Assembly: GCA_024643655.1 (NCBI GenBank)
Contig: JAHEMM010000003.1
Coordinates: forward strand, 46,072-80,962
Source: Chitinophagaceae bacterium
Lineage (GTDB): Bacteria > Bacteroidota > Bacteroidia > Chitinophagales > Chitinophagaceae
Length of the DNA: 34,891 nt
Reading direction: 5' to 3'
In this document: positions 8,949 to 15,978 of the stretch, in pieces
Position numbering within the stretch: position 1 is the first letter of the stretch
Layout: the number at the start of each line of letters is the position of its first letter
The notes under the pieces: model-generated
Seen by the model: the letters and a program-made list of their open reading frames with translations, nothing else
Told to the model about the DNA's origin: nothing
The model's database searches: none
Program-made: the position numbers and the translations under genes

Positions 8949-9434
8949 ATGAAAAAAGCACTTCTTTTTACTCTATTTGCAATTAGTTTGTCTGCTATTA
9001 ATAGTAATGCCCAAAATTATAAAACAGCACTTGGTGTCCGCCTTAGCAGTGCTGCAGCATACGTTAATAATTCTATTTCATTCAAACAGTTTATTACTGA
9101 AAAAACAGCTATCGAAGCTTTATTTTCATTTGGAGATCCAATCGCTTTAGGTGCATTAATTGAATTTCATAAACCATTGGCTTCAGAAGGTTTGAGTTAT
9201 TATTATGGCGCTGGTGGTTATATCAGTTTTGTTAAGACATATGACCCGGTTAAAAATAAAAACGAGACCGATCCTAATTTTGGAGCACAGGGAATAATTG
9301 GCCTAGATTATAAATTTGCCAACATTCCACTTAACATATCCTTGGATTGGAAACCGGAACTAAACCTTGTTAGCGATATTAACTTTGAACCTGCTGCTAT
9401 TGGATTCTCAGCTAGATTTACTTTTGGTAAATGA
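8949..9434 (+). CDS. Small predicted outer-membrane beta-barrel protein, function unknown
   Basis: A 161-residue protein with a typical signal peptide (MKKALLFTLFAISLSAINSNAQ, residues 1-22). The mature part consists of alternating amphipathic strands (ALGVRLSSAAAYVN, TAIEALFSFG, LSYYYGAGGYISFV, AQGIIGLDYKF, NISLDWKPELNL, AIGFSARFTFGK), consistent with an eight-stranded OmpA-like barrel without a periplasmic domain. I recognise no specific family or substrate. It stands alone, 145 bases after the OstA-like gene and 226 bases before the regulator, and is probably monocistronic. An A-rich stretch (AAGCAAAAATAG) lies before its ATG, as is usual for translation starts in this phylum. Confidence 0.85.
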   Translation: MKKALLFTLFAISLSAINSNAQNYKTALGVRLSSAAAYVNNSISFKQFITEKTAIEALFSFGDPIALGALIEFHKPLASEGLSYYYGAGGYISFVKTYDPVKNKNETDPNFGAQGIIGLDYKFANIPLNISLDWKPELNLVSDINFEPAAIGFSARFTFGK

Positions 9435-9543
9435 TACAAATCAGTTAAAACATTAAAATACTTATACACAGAAAAAATAATATTTTCAATATTGGTTTAT
9501 ATACTCTACTTCAGGCTGTTATAAATTTCAATTCCAATAAAAA

Positions 9544-9567
9544 TTGCATTAGTTTGCAAGATATGCA
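9544..9567 (+). promoter_or_regulatory. TTGCA direct-repeat cluster upstream of regulator A
   Basis: TTGCA occurs at 9544-9548 and 9554-9558, with ATGCA at 9563-9567, about one helical turn apart. The pair sits 117 bases before the regulator ATG. The paralogous regulator B has TTGCA at 15072-15076 and 15081-15085, 110 bases before its ATG. A binding site is inferred only from this correspondence. Confidence 0.35.
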
Positions 9568-9581
9568 CTCTTTAAAAGAAT

Positions 9582-9618
9582 AAATACCGCAAATAAAGTC
9601 AAATTGTTTGCGGTATTT
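9582..9618. promoter_or_regulatory. Perfect 12-bp inverted repeat upstream of DeoR-type regulator A
   Basis: The left arm AAATACCGCAAA (9582-9593) and right arm TTTGCGGTATTT (9607-9618) are exact reverse complements around a 13-base spacer. The repeat ends 42 bases before the regulator start and is followed by another TTTTGCG overlap (9616-9622). There is no poly-T tail, so an operator is more likely than a terminator. Autoregulation by the DeoR-type product is a reasonable inference; a hairpin in a leader RNA is the alternative. Confidence 0.5.
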
Positions 9619-9660
9619 TGCGTTAAAAAAGCTAACTTGTTGTTACCAAGGTCAACAATA

Positions 9661-10410
9661 ATGCTTAAAAAAGAGAGACAAGCTTATATTTTACAGCAAA
9701 TCAATTTGCACAATAAAGTACTTTCCGCTGTACTTTCTTCAGAAATTAGTGTGTCTGAAGATACAATCAGAAGAGACCTGATTGATCTCGCCAATGAAGG
9801 TAAAGCGATTAAAGTACATGGAGGAGCATTATCCAATTCCTTTAATCATATTTATTTCCCCCAGAACAAGGTATACTCTCAAACACAAAAAAGAACGATA
9901 GCAGAGAAAGCAATTGGCCTTATAAACAATGGTATGTTTATTCTTACAGGGGGTGGAACTACCATTATTGAAATGGCCCGTTCCTTACCACATCAACTCA
10001 AAGCAACTTTCGTTTCGGGAAGTATACCAGCAATATTAGAATATATGAATCACCCGAATATTGATGTGATACTAATCGGCGACAAGATTTCAAAGAACTC
10101 AAAAATCACAGTAGGGTCAGAAGCGATATCTAAAATAAAACAGCTGAAAGCTGATATCTGTTTTATGGGTACAAATTCTATTGACCTGGAACATGGAGTA
10201 ACTGATAATGATTGGGAAGTAGTACAGCTCAAAAGAGCAATGATAGAATCTTCAAAAATGGTCGTTTGTCTGAGTATATCAGAGAAAATAAATTCTTCGC
10301 AACCTATTCGTGTTTGCGGAATTGAAGACATTGATTTGTTGATTACGGAATTACCAACAAGTAATTCTTTATTAAAACCCTATATAGATGCCGGAGTAAC
10401 TGTGGCATAA
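9661..10410 (+). CDS. DeoR/GlpR-family transcriptional regulator (copy A)
   Basis: A 249-residue regulator. The N-terminus carries the DeoR winged helix-turn-helix (about residues 5-57), with the recognition helix and wing in SEDTIRRDLIDLANEGKAI and VHGGAL. The rest (about 75-235) is the DeoR C-terminal sugar-phosphate sensor fold. Several positions I expect to be canonical are altered: DxGTT reads GGGTT (97-101), the TN(S) segment reads SGS (119-121), and the LGG turn reads IGD (139-141), so the effector may be unusual. The ATG at 9661 is chosen because the paralogue at 15182 begins with the same residues while upstream codons are unrelated; an AAGG lies 9 bases upstream. The next gene, 46 bases on, is susC, which it probably controls together with itself. 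Confidence 0.9.
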   Translation: MLKKERQAYILQQINLHNKVLSAVLSSEISVSEDTIRRDLIDLANEGKAIKVHGGALSNSFNHIYFPQNKVYSQTQKRTIAEKAIGLINNGMFILTGGGTTIIEMARSLPHQLKATFVSGSIPAILEYMNHPNIDVILIGDKISKNSKITVGSEAISKIKQLKADICFMGTNSIDLEHGVTDNDWEVVQLKRAMIESSKMVVCLSISEKINSSQPIRVCGIEDIDLLITELPTSNSLLKPYIDAGVTVA

Positions 10411-10416
10411 CAAATT

Positions 10417-10433
10417 TGGAACTGCTTATTTAT
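10417..10433 (+). promoter_or_regulatory. 17-base block shared by both regulator-susC spacers (copy A)
   Basis: TGGAACTGCTTATTTAT lies 6 bases after the regulator stop and 23 bases before the susC ATG. The identical 17 bases occur at 15938-15954 in the same relative place, while the flanking spacer differs. It may be a leader or processing element, or a remnant of the duplication; function unknown. Confidence 0.45.
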
Positions 10434-10456
10434 TTACATAATTAAAACTAAACATT

Positions 10457-13400
10457 ATGAGAAAAATTCTCACACTGATTGTTGCCGGCTTCTTGCTGTT
10501 TACAACGTCATTGTTGGCACAGCAAAGAAAAATAACAGGAACAGTAACATCTCCTGTCAATGGTGCACCACTTTCTGGAGTGTCAGTAAAAGTTAAAGGT
10601 GAAAGAACGGGTGTACAAACGGATGCTTCCGGAATGTATACTATCAATGCTAAAACAGGAGATGTTCTTCAATTTTCGTATGTAGGCTTTGATATAATTG
10701 AGCAAAAAGTATCCACTTCATCTGAAGTTTCAGTTGTTTTGAAATCAAAAGACAACTCATTAGATGAAGCTGTTGTAACAGCCATGGATATCAAGAGAAA
10801 TCCAAAATCTCTTGGATATTCAGTCCAAAAAGTAACTGGAGAAGAAATTGCCCAAACAGGAAGATCGAATTTTCTTAATTCACTTCAAGGTCGAGTAGCA
10901 GGATTATCTATTGGCGCAACCGGGGGATTACCTGGCGCATCGAGTAGTATTGTATTAAGAGGCGGTACCTCATTCGACGGGAATAATCAGCCACTATTTG
11001 TAATTGATGGTATACCTGTCGACAATTCTACACTTTCGGAGGGGAGTTTACTTAATGATGCAGCAAACAGAAACGCTGATTATGGAAACAGAATGGGTGA
11101 TTTAGATCCTAATGATATTGAGTCGATCACCGTATTAAAAGGACCATCTGCCACTGCATTATATGGAATAGAAGCTGCCAATGGCGCTTTGGTAATAACT
11201 ACTAAAAAAGGTAAGAAGGGAGCAATTAAAGTCTCTTATTCAAACAATTTCCGGTTTGAAAACAGTACCCGTTTCCCAGAAAGACAAATGGAATATGGTA
11301 CAGGTACACTTGGGGTTAGTTCTAATACAACAATTTCTCATTGGGGAGATAAAATTGGGAATGCTCCTACTTATGACAATGTTTCTAATTTCTTTAAAAC
11401 AGGTTTTCTTAATTCTCATAACCTGAGTTTATCGGGAGGTTCAGAATTATTAAGCACAACTATTTCATTAAATAACCTTTCGCAGGATGGTACAGTTCCA
11501 AATACTAATTATGTAAGAAGATCTATTCGTATGAATCTGTCTTCTACTATTAGTCCAAAACTCAAAATGAATGGTTCTGCTAATTATATATTTTCAAAAA
11601 ATAATAAAGGAACAAAAGGTGCGAATAGCTTTTACTACTATTCCTTAATATGGCCAATTGTAAAAGATATGCGAAACTGGCAGAACGATAACGGAGAAAG
11701 GGTAAATCTACTGGATCAGGATGATACTTTTGATAACCCTTATTTTGATGTTAACAAAAATGGAACTTCAGATAATACAAAAAGGATATTACTCAATGGT
11801 AGTTTATCGTACGATGTGACTAGCTGGTTTAATTTAACAGGAAGAGTTGGATATGATGAATACACGACGAATGGTTTAACTTTTTATGATCCAGAATCAA
11901 ACCAATCTATTCCCAACAGAGCAAATTCAAAAGCAGTTGGAGGTATTATGCTTGATTACGTTTCTCAATTCAAATTATTGAATTCTTATTTTCTTATGAA
12001 TTTCAAAAAATCGTTTGGAAATTTCAACACGGCTCTAACAACTGGTTTAAATCTAGATGATAAATTATCCAGAACAGATTCGAGATATGGTGAAACATTT
12101 AATGTGCCTGGTCTCATTAGCATAAACAATGTAAGAAGTTCATCAATTCAAGCTGCAACAAGAGGATATAGACGAAGAACAGTTGGTGTATTTGGCGATT
12201 TAAAACTTGATTATAAAAATTATTTATTCTTAAATATTACAGGTAGAAATGACTGGTCTTCTACTCTTCCGGTTCAAAACAATAGTTTCTTTTATCCTTC
12301 AGCTAGTCTGAGTTTTGTATTTACTGATTTATGGAAACCGGCAGGAACCGCATTTACTTTTGGAAAATTAAGGGCCTCTCTTGCTCAGGTAGGAAAAGAT
12401 GCACCACCTCACAAATTTAATCCGGCATTAGATAATTTTTCAAGAACAGGTGGCGGTTTTGCAGTAAGCTTTTTTGGCGCAAACCCAAATATAAAACCTG
12501 AAACGACAACATCTTGGGAAATAGGTGGTGAATTCAGATTTTTTAATAATAAGCTAACTGTTGATGCAACTTATTATTCGGTAAGAAGTAAAGATCAGAT
12601 TGTTACTACCCGATTGAGTTATTCATCTGGTTATATCCTGCAAATTGTAAATTCAGGAGTAATGCAAAACAGAGGGTTTGAATTATTAGTTACTGGTAAA
12701 CCAGTTGTGAAAAAAGATTTTTCATGGAATGTGATTGGTAATTTTTACCTGAATAGAAATAAAGTAATTGCGTTGCCAGGCGGTTTCCCGGAATTTTATT
12801 TATCTGATACATGGCTTGCTGGAAATGTTAGAGCTGGTTATGTACCGGGTCAGTCCTATTATGCTTTCAGTGGTGTTGGATTTCAAAAGTCGGCTGATGG
12901 ACAAACTATAATTGGAGCAAATGGATATCCGGCCAGAGATGGAAGTTTTCATTATATCGGTAGCAGGGAACCTAATTTTAATCTGGGTATAACGAATGTA
13001 TTGAGATATAAGAACTTCACATTAGGTATGTTATGGGATTGGAAAAATGGAGGTGACATTTTTAATGGAACTGAATATGCACTTACCTCAGCAGGACTTA
13101 GTGAAAGAACATTGCAAAGAGGACAATCAATAGTTTTTGATGGTGTAGACATTAATGGAGTAAAAAATACTCAATCTGTAGTATTATCACAAGCCTATTT
13201 CCAAAGTAGTACACTTGGTGGATTGAATGAAGAAAATTTTATTGAAAGGGATATAAACTGGTTAAGACTTAGAGATATAAATCTCTCCTATACGATTCCA
13301 GAAAGTGCTTTCAAAAATATTTTTATTAAAGGAGTGGATATCAATGCAGGTGTAAGCAATCTGGTTCTAATTACAAACTATACTGGTGCTGATCCTGATG

Positions 13401-13507
13401 TAAATGGATTAAATGCTTCTAACAGAGGAAGCGGTGCGGTTGGATTTGATTATTTTTCATTACCGGCTCCAGTTGCATTTCAGCTAGGCCTTAATATTAG
13501 ATTTTAA
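10457..13507 (+). CDS. SusC/RagA-family TonB-dependent outer-membrane transporter (unit A)
   Basis: A 1016-residue TonB-linked transporter that imports a nutrient across the outer membrane together with its SusD partner. The signal peptide is residues 1-21 (ending LLAQ). A carboxypeptidase-regulatory-like beta-sandwich follows (about 24-98, ITGTVTSPVNGAPLSGVSV to FSYVGF). The plug domain (about 110-235) has the SusC signatures VVLRGG-like SIVLRGGTS, PLFVIDGIP and the block VLKGPSATALYGIEAANGALVITTKKG. The remainder is a 22-strand-type barrel ending in Phe (LGLNIRF). Length is normal for SusC. It lies 46 bases after a DeoR-type regulator and 18 bases before its susD, so an operon is very likely. 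The substrate is unknown; no degradative enzyme is nearby. Confidence 0.95.
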   Translation: MRKILTLIVAGFLLFTTSLLAQQRKITGTVTSPVNGAPLSGVSVKVKGERTGVQTDASGMYTINAKTGDVLQFSYVGFDIIEQKVSTSSEVSVVLKSKDNSLDEAVVTAMDIKRNPKSLGYSVQKVTGEEIAQTGRSNFLNSLQGRVAGLSIGATGGLPGASSSIVLRGGTSFDGNNQPLFVIDGIPVDNSTLSEGSLLNDAANRNADYGNRMGDLDPNDIESITVLKGPSATALYGIEAANGALVITTKKGKKGAIKVSYSNNFRFENSTRFPERQMEYGTGTLGVSSNTTISHWGDKIGNAPTYDNVSNFFKTGFLNSHNLSLSGGSELLSTTISLNNLSQDGTVPNTNYVRRSIRMNLSSTISPKLKMNGSANYIFSKNNKGTKGANSFYYYSLIWPIVKDMRNWQNDNGERVNLLDQDDTFDNPYFDVNKNGTSDNTKRILLNGSLSYDVTSWFNLTGRVGYDEYTTNGLTFYDPESNQSIPNRANSKAVGGIMLDYVSQFKLLNSYFLMNFKKSFGNFNTALTTGLNLDDKLSRTDSRYGETFNVPGLISINNVRSSSIQAATRGYRRRTVGVFGDLKLDYKNYLFLNITGRNDWSSTLPVQNNSFFYPSASLSFVFTDLWKPAGTAFTFGKLRASLAQVGKDAPPHKFNPALDNFSRTGGGFAVSFFGANPNIKPETTTSWEIGGEFRFFNNKLTVDATYYSVRSKDQIVTTRLSYSSGYILQIVNSGVMQNRGFELLVTGKPVVKKDFSWNVIGNFYLNRNKVIALPGGFPEFYLSDTWLAGNVRAGYVPGQSYYAFSGVGFQKSADGQTIIGANGYPARDGSFHYIGSREPNFNLGITNVLRYKNFTLGMLWDWKNGGDIFNGTEYALTSAGLSERTLQRGQSIVFDGVDINGVKNTQSVVLSQAYFQSSTLGGLNEENFIERDINWLRLRDINLSYTIPESAFKNIFIKGVDINAGVSNLVLITNYTGADPDVNGLNASNRGSGAVGFDYFSLPAPVAFQLGLNIRF

Positions 13508-13525
13508 CCCTTTAAAAAAATAATT

Positions 13526-14989
13526 ATGAAAAAAATAATAATAATAGCTCTTGGAGCAATGATGTTATTAAATACATCATGTAAAAAGTATCTTGATATT
13601 AACGATGATCCCTATCTTCCTCAAATAGCACCACCCAATACATACTTACCGAATATTTTATATTCAGTAGCTGAGGGTGAAATGTTTGATGGTAGATTTA
13701 TTGGATGTTATATTCAATATTGGAATAGAACTGCAGCTAACTATAACTATGATAGGCATGGTAGCAGAATTGGACAGGGAAGTACTACCGATATAACACA
13801 AGCTTTCAGAAATCATTATTGGGTTGCCGGTTCTGGTATAAATGAAATGATCGGCCAGGCTAAAAAAAGTGGTTTTGGTGGTTATGAAGGTATTGGTAAT
13901 GTTTTAAAGTCATTTAGTTGGCAAGTTGTTGCTGATCAGTATGGTGAAATGACATTTAATCAGGCCTGGGATAATACGAGAACTACGTTTACTTATGATC
14001 CACAAAAAGAAATTTATGCAGGTATTCAAGCTTTAGCAGATAATGCTATAACACAATTAGATGCTGGAGGAACTATAGATCCAAAATTAGCATCCTGGGA
14101 TTTAATGTATAATGGTGATTTGGCAAAATGGAAAAAATTTGCATATGCTGTGAAAGCAAGACTTGAATTACACAAATCCAATAAAGCATCTTTTAATGCA
14201 GATAAAGTAATTGAATATGTTGATAAATCCTTTTCAAGTAATGCAGACAATGCAGCTGTAAAATTTGATGGTACTGATGGCAATACTTCCAGTTTCTTTG
14301 GTAGTAACCGGGGTAACTATGGTAGTTACAAACCAGGTATGGCTATAATTAATTTAATGAATGGCAATTATTTTACAAGTGTAGTAGATCCAAGATTGTC
14401 TTTAATGTTTAATGCACATTCCGATGGAAAATATAGAGGTCTTGCCCCGGGTGTAGGTGATACAGCTACATTAAAAGCACCTACAATGTATGGCAAATAT
14501 TTATTTTTGAACAACGCTTCTTTTCCCGTGATTAGCTATCCGGAATTGCAGTTTATTAAAGCAGAAGCTGCATTTAAAAAACCTAATAAAACTTTAGCTT
14601 ATAGTGCATTTCTTGAAGGTATAAAAGCACATATGAGTTTTGTGGGTGTATCAACAGCTAATGCGAACGCTTATCTTGCAAGCAGTGCAGTTCCTCAATC
14701 TGCTAATGCTTTAACACTAAAAGATATCCTTTCACAAAAGTATATAGCTCTTTTCATGAATAATGAAACCTGGTCAGATCTACGTAGGAATGATTACAAT
14801 CCAACTCTATATCCTACTTATATCGTTCCAGCAAGTATAAAACCAGAGAACAATGGAAAATTTGTTCAACGAGTAGTTTATAGACAGTTTTCAGAATTTG
14901 ATTGGAATATTGCTGCTGTTGTACAACAAGGTGCCGATCAACCGGACTATCATACCAGAAAAAACTGGGCTTTTACAGATCAGGAGTAG
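13526..14989 (+). CDS. SusD/RagB-family surface lipoprotein (unit A)
   Basis: A 487-residue lipoprotein with a type II signal sequence and lipobox Cys at residue 19 (LNTSCKKYLDIN). SusD proteins lie over the SusC barrel on the cell surface and capture ligand. The N-terminal KKYLDINDDP motif and the C-terminal block with ETWSDLRRNDYNP and GADQPDYHTRKNW match the SusD-like_2 branch (PF12771 type), which is often not linked to glycans. Tetratricopeptide-like helices are expected around 90-240 and 320-430. It is only 18 bases downstream of susC, and a strong terminator follows 30 bases after its stop, so unit A ends here. Ligand unknown. Confidence 0.93.
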   Translation: MKKIIIIALGAMMLLNTSCKKYLDINDDPYLPQIAPPNTYLPNILYSVAEGEMFDGRFIGCYIQYWNRTAANYNYDRHGSRIGQGSTTDITQAFRNHYWVAGSGINEMIGQAKKSGFGGYEGIGNVLKSFSWQVVADQYGEMTFNQAWDNTRTTFTYDPQKEIYAGIQALADNAITQLDAGGTIDPKLASWDLMYNGDLAKWKKFAYAVKARLELHKSNKASFNADKVIEYVDKSFSSNADNAAVKFDGTDGNTSSFFGSNRGNYGSYKPGMAIINLMNGNYFTSVVDPRLSLMFNAHSDGKYRGLAPGVGDTATLKAPTMYGKYLFLNNASFPVISYPELQFIKAEAAFKKPNKTLAYSAFLEGIKAHMSFVGVSTANANAYLASSAVPQSANALTLKDILSQKYIALFMNNETWSDLRRNDYNPTLYPTYIVPASIKPENNGKFVQRVVYRQFSEFDWNIAAVVQQGADQPDYHTRKNWAFTDQE

Positions 14990-15019
14990 TAACTGGAATA
15001 ATTATTAAATAACAATAAA

Positions 15020-15048
15020 AAATGCCCCTTTAATGGGGCGTTTTTTTT
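15020..15048 (+). terminator. Rho-independent terminator after unit A
   Basis: The stem GCCCC/GGGGC (15024-15028 and 15035-15039) with loop TTTAAT is preceded by an A-run and followed by G and eight T residues. It closes the regulator-susC-susD transcript and separates unit A from the promoter region of regulator B. Confidence 0.88.
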
Positions 15049-15071
15049 ATGTAATCTCTTTGATTTAAAAA

Positions 15072-15135
15072 TTGCAAGTTTTGCAGGTAATTTCGTGTAT
15101 TTTCTAATTTGTGCAAATAATTTCGAGATTTTGCG
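15072..15135 (+). promoter_or_regulatory. Repeat-rich control region of regulator B
   Basis: This contains TTGCA twice (15072-15076, 15081-15085) and an imperfect direct repeat exactly 30 bases apart (15082-15102 and 15112-15132, sharing TGCAnnTAATTTCG). It also has GCAAATAA (15113-15120) and TTTTGCG (15129-15135). The order TTGCA pair, GCAAATAA, TTTTGCG also occurs before regulator A (9544, 9589, 9616) at similar distances from the ATG. Promoter plus operator is inferred. Confidence 0.42.
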
Positions 15136-15181
15136 CTTTTATGCATTTTATTATATAATTTACGTTTTCAATTACTTTAAA

Positions 15182-15931
15182 ATGCTCAAAAAGGAAAGGC
15201 AGGCTTTCATTTTACACCAAGTAAACCTGCACAATAAGGTCCTTTCTGCAATGCTTTCCAATGAAATAAATGTATCTGAAGACACTATACGGCGTGATTT
15301 ACAGGAATTATCAAATCAGGGAAAAGTTATAAAAGTTCATGGTGGTGCATTGTCCCATTCTTTTAACCGTGTTTATTTTCCAGCAAATGAAGTTTATTCT
15401 CAAACTCAGAAAAGAATTATTGCTCAAAAAGCTATTGGGTTATTAAGTAATGGAATGTTTATCCTTACCGGCGGTGGTACTACTATTATTGAAATGGCAA
15501 GAAGTCTGCCCCCACATTTATATGCAACTTTTATTTCAGGAAGTATACCGGCAATATTAGAATATATGCACTATCCTAACATAGAGGTGATTCTGATAGG
15601 TGATAAACTTTCTAAAAATGCAAAAATAACTGTTGGTTCTGAGGCAATTGCCAAAATAAGACAAATTAAAGCGGATATATGTTTTTTGGGAACAAACTCA
15701 ATAGATATTGAGCATGGTATTACTGATAACGATTGGGAAGTAGTTCAACTTAAAAAGGCCATGATTGAATCTTCAAAAAAAGTTGTATGCCTGACAATTT
15801 CAGAAAAAATAAATTCAGCACAACCTATACGGGTTTGTGGAATAGATAAAATTGATCTATTGGTTACTGAATTATCACCAGACGACCCATTACTAAAACC
15901 TTATGTTGAAGCCGGGGTAAATGTGGCTTAA
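15182..15931 (+). CDS. DeoR/GlpR-family transcriptional regulator (copy B)
   Basis: A 249-residue paralogue of the regulator at 9661; about 199 of 249 residues are identical in a gap-free hand alignment. The winged helix-turn-helix (SEDTIRRDLQELSNQGKVI, wing VHGGAL) is nearly unchanged, so both copies may recognise the same operators. The sensor domain has the same departures from the usual family pattern: GGGTT at 97-101, SGS at 119-121 and IGD at 139-141. Substitutions cluster at the C-terminus (e.g. SPDDP for PTSNS near 232-236) and near 111-114. The ATG at 15182 matches copy A; the open frame upstream (to 15095) is unrelated to that of copy A and is judged non-coding. It heads the second SusC/SusD unit, 47 bases before susC. 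Confidence 0.9.
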   Translation: MLKKERQAFILHQVNLHNKVLSAMLSNEINVSEDTIRRDLQELSNQGKVIKVHGGALSHSFNRVYFPANEVYSQTQKRIIAQKAIGLLSNGMFILTGGGTTIIEMARSLPPHLYATFISGSIPAILEYMHYPNIEVILIGDKLSKNAKITVGSEAIAKIRQIKADICFLGTNSIDIEHGITDNDWEVVQLKKAMIESSKKVVCLTISEKINSAQPIRVCGIDKIDLLVTELSPDDPLLKPYVEAGVNVA

Positions 15932-15937
15932 TAAAAA

Positions 15938-15954
15938 TGGAACTGCTTATTTAT
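15938..15954 (+). promoter_or_regulatory. 17-base block shared by both regulator-susC spacers (copy B)
   Basis: TGGAACTGCTTATTTAT, identical to 10417-10433, lies 6 bases after the regulator B stop and 24 bases before the susC ATG. The spacers are otherwise different AT-rich sequence. Shared placement suggests a common leader function, but common descent alone could also explain it. Confidence 0.45.
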
Positions 15955-15978
15955 ATATATTAATTAAAAAAAACAGCT

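Noticed and set aside
9604-9660. N-terminal extension of regulator A from a TTG at 9604
   Set aside because: The extension overlaps the inverted repeat and is unrelated to the upstream frame of copy B; both copies align from MLKKERQA, so the ATG at 9661 is the start.
15082-15132. Possible start of a CRISPR-like array (two repeats, 30-base period)
   Set aside because: Only two imperfect copies with a very short interval and no cas genes; a binding-site pair is the better reading.
15095-15181. N-terminal extension of regulator B from 15095
   Set aside because: It is rich in Tyr, Phe and Ile from AT-rich promoter DNA, has no counterpart in copy A, and covers the shared regulatory motifs.
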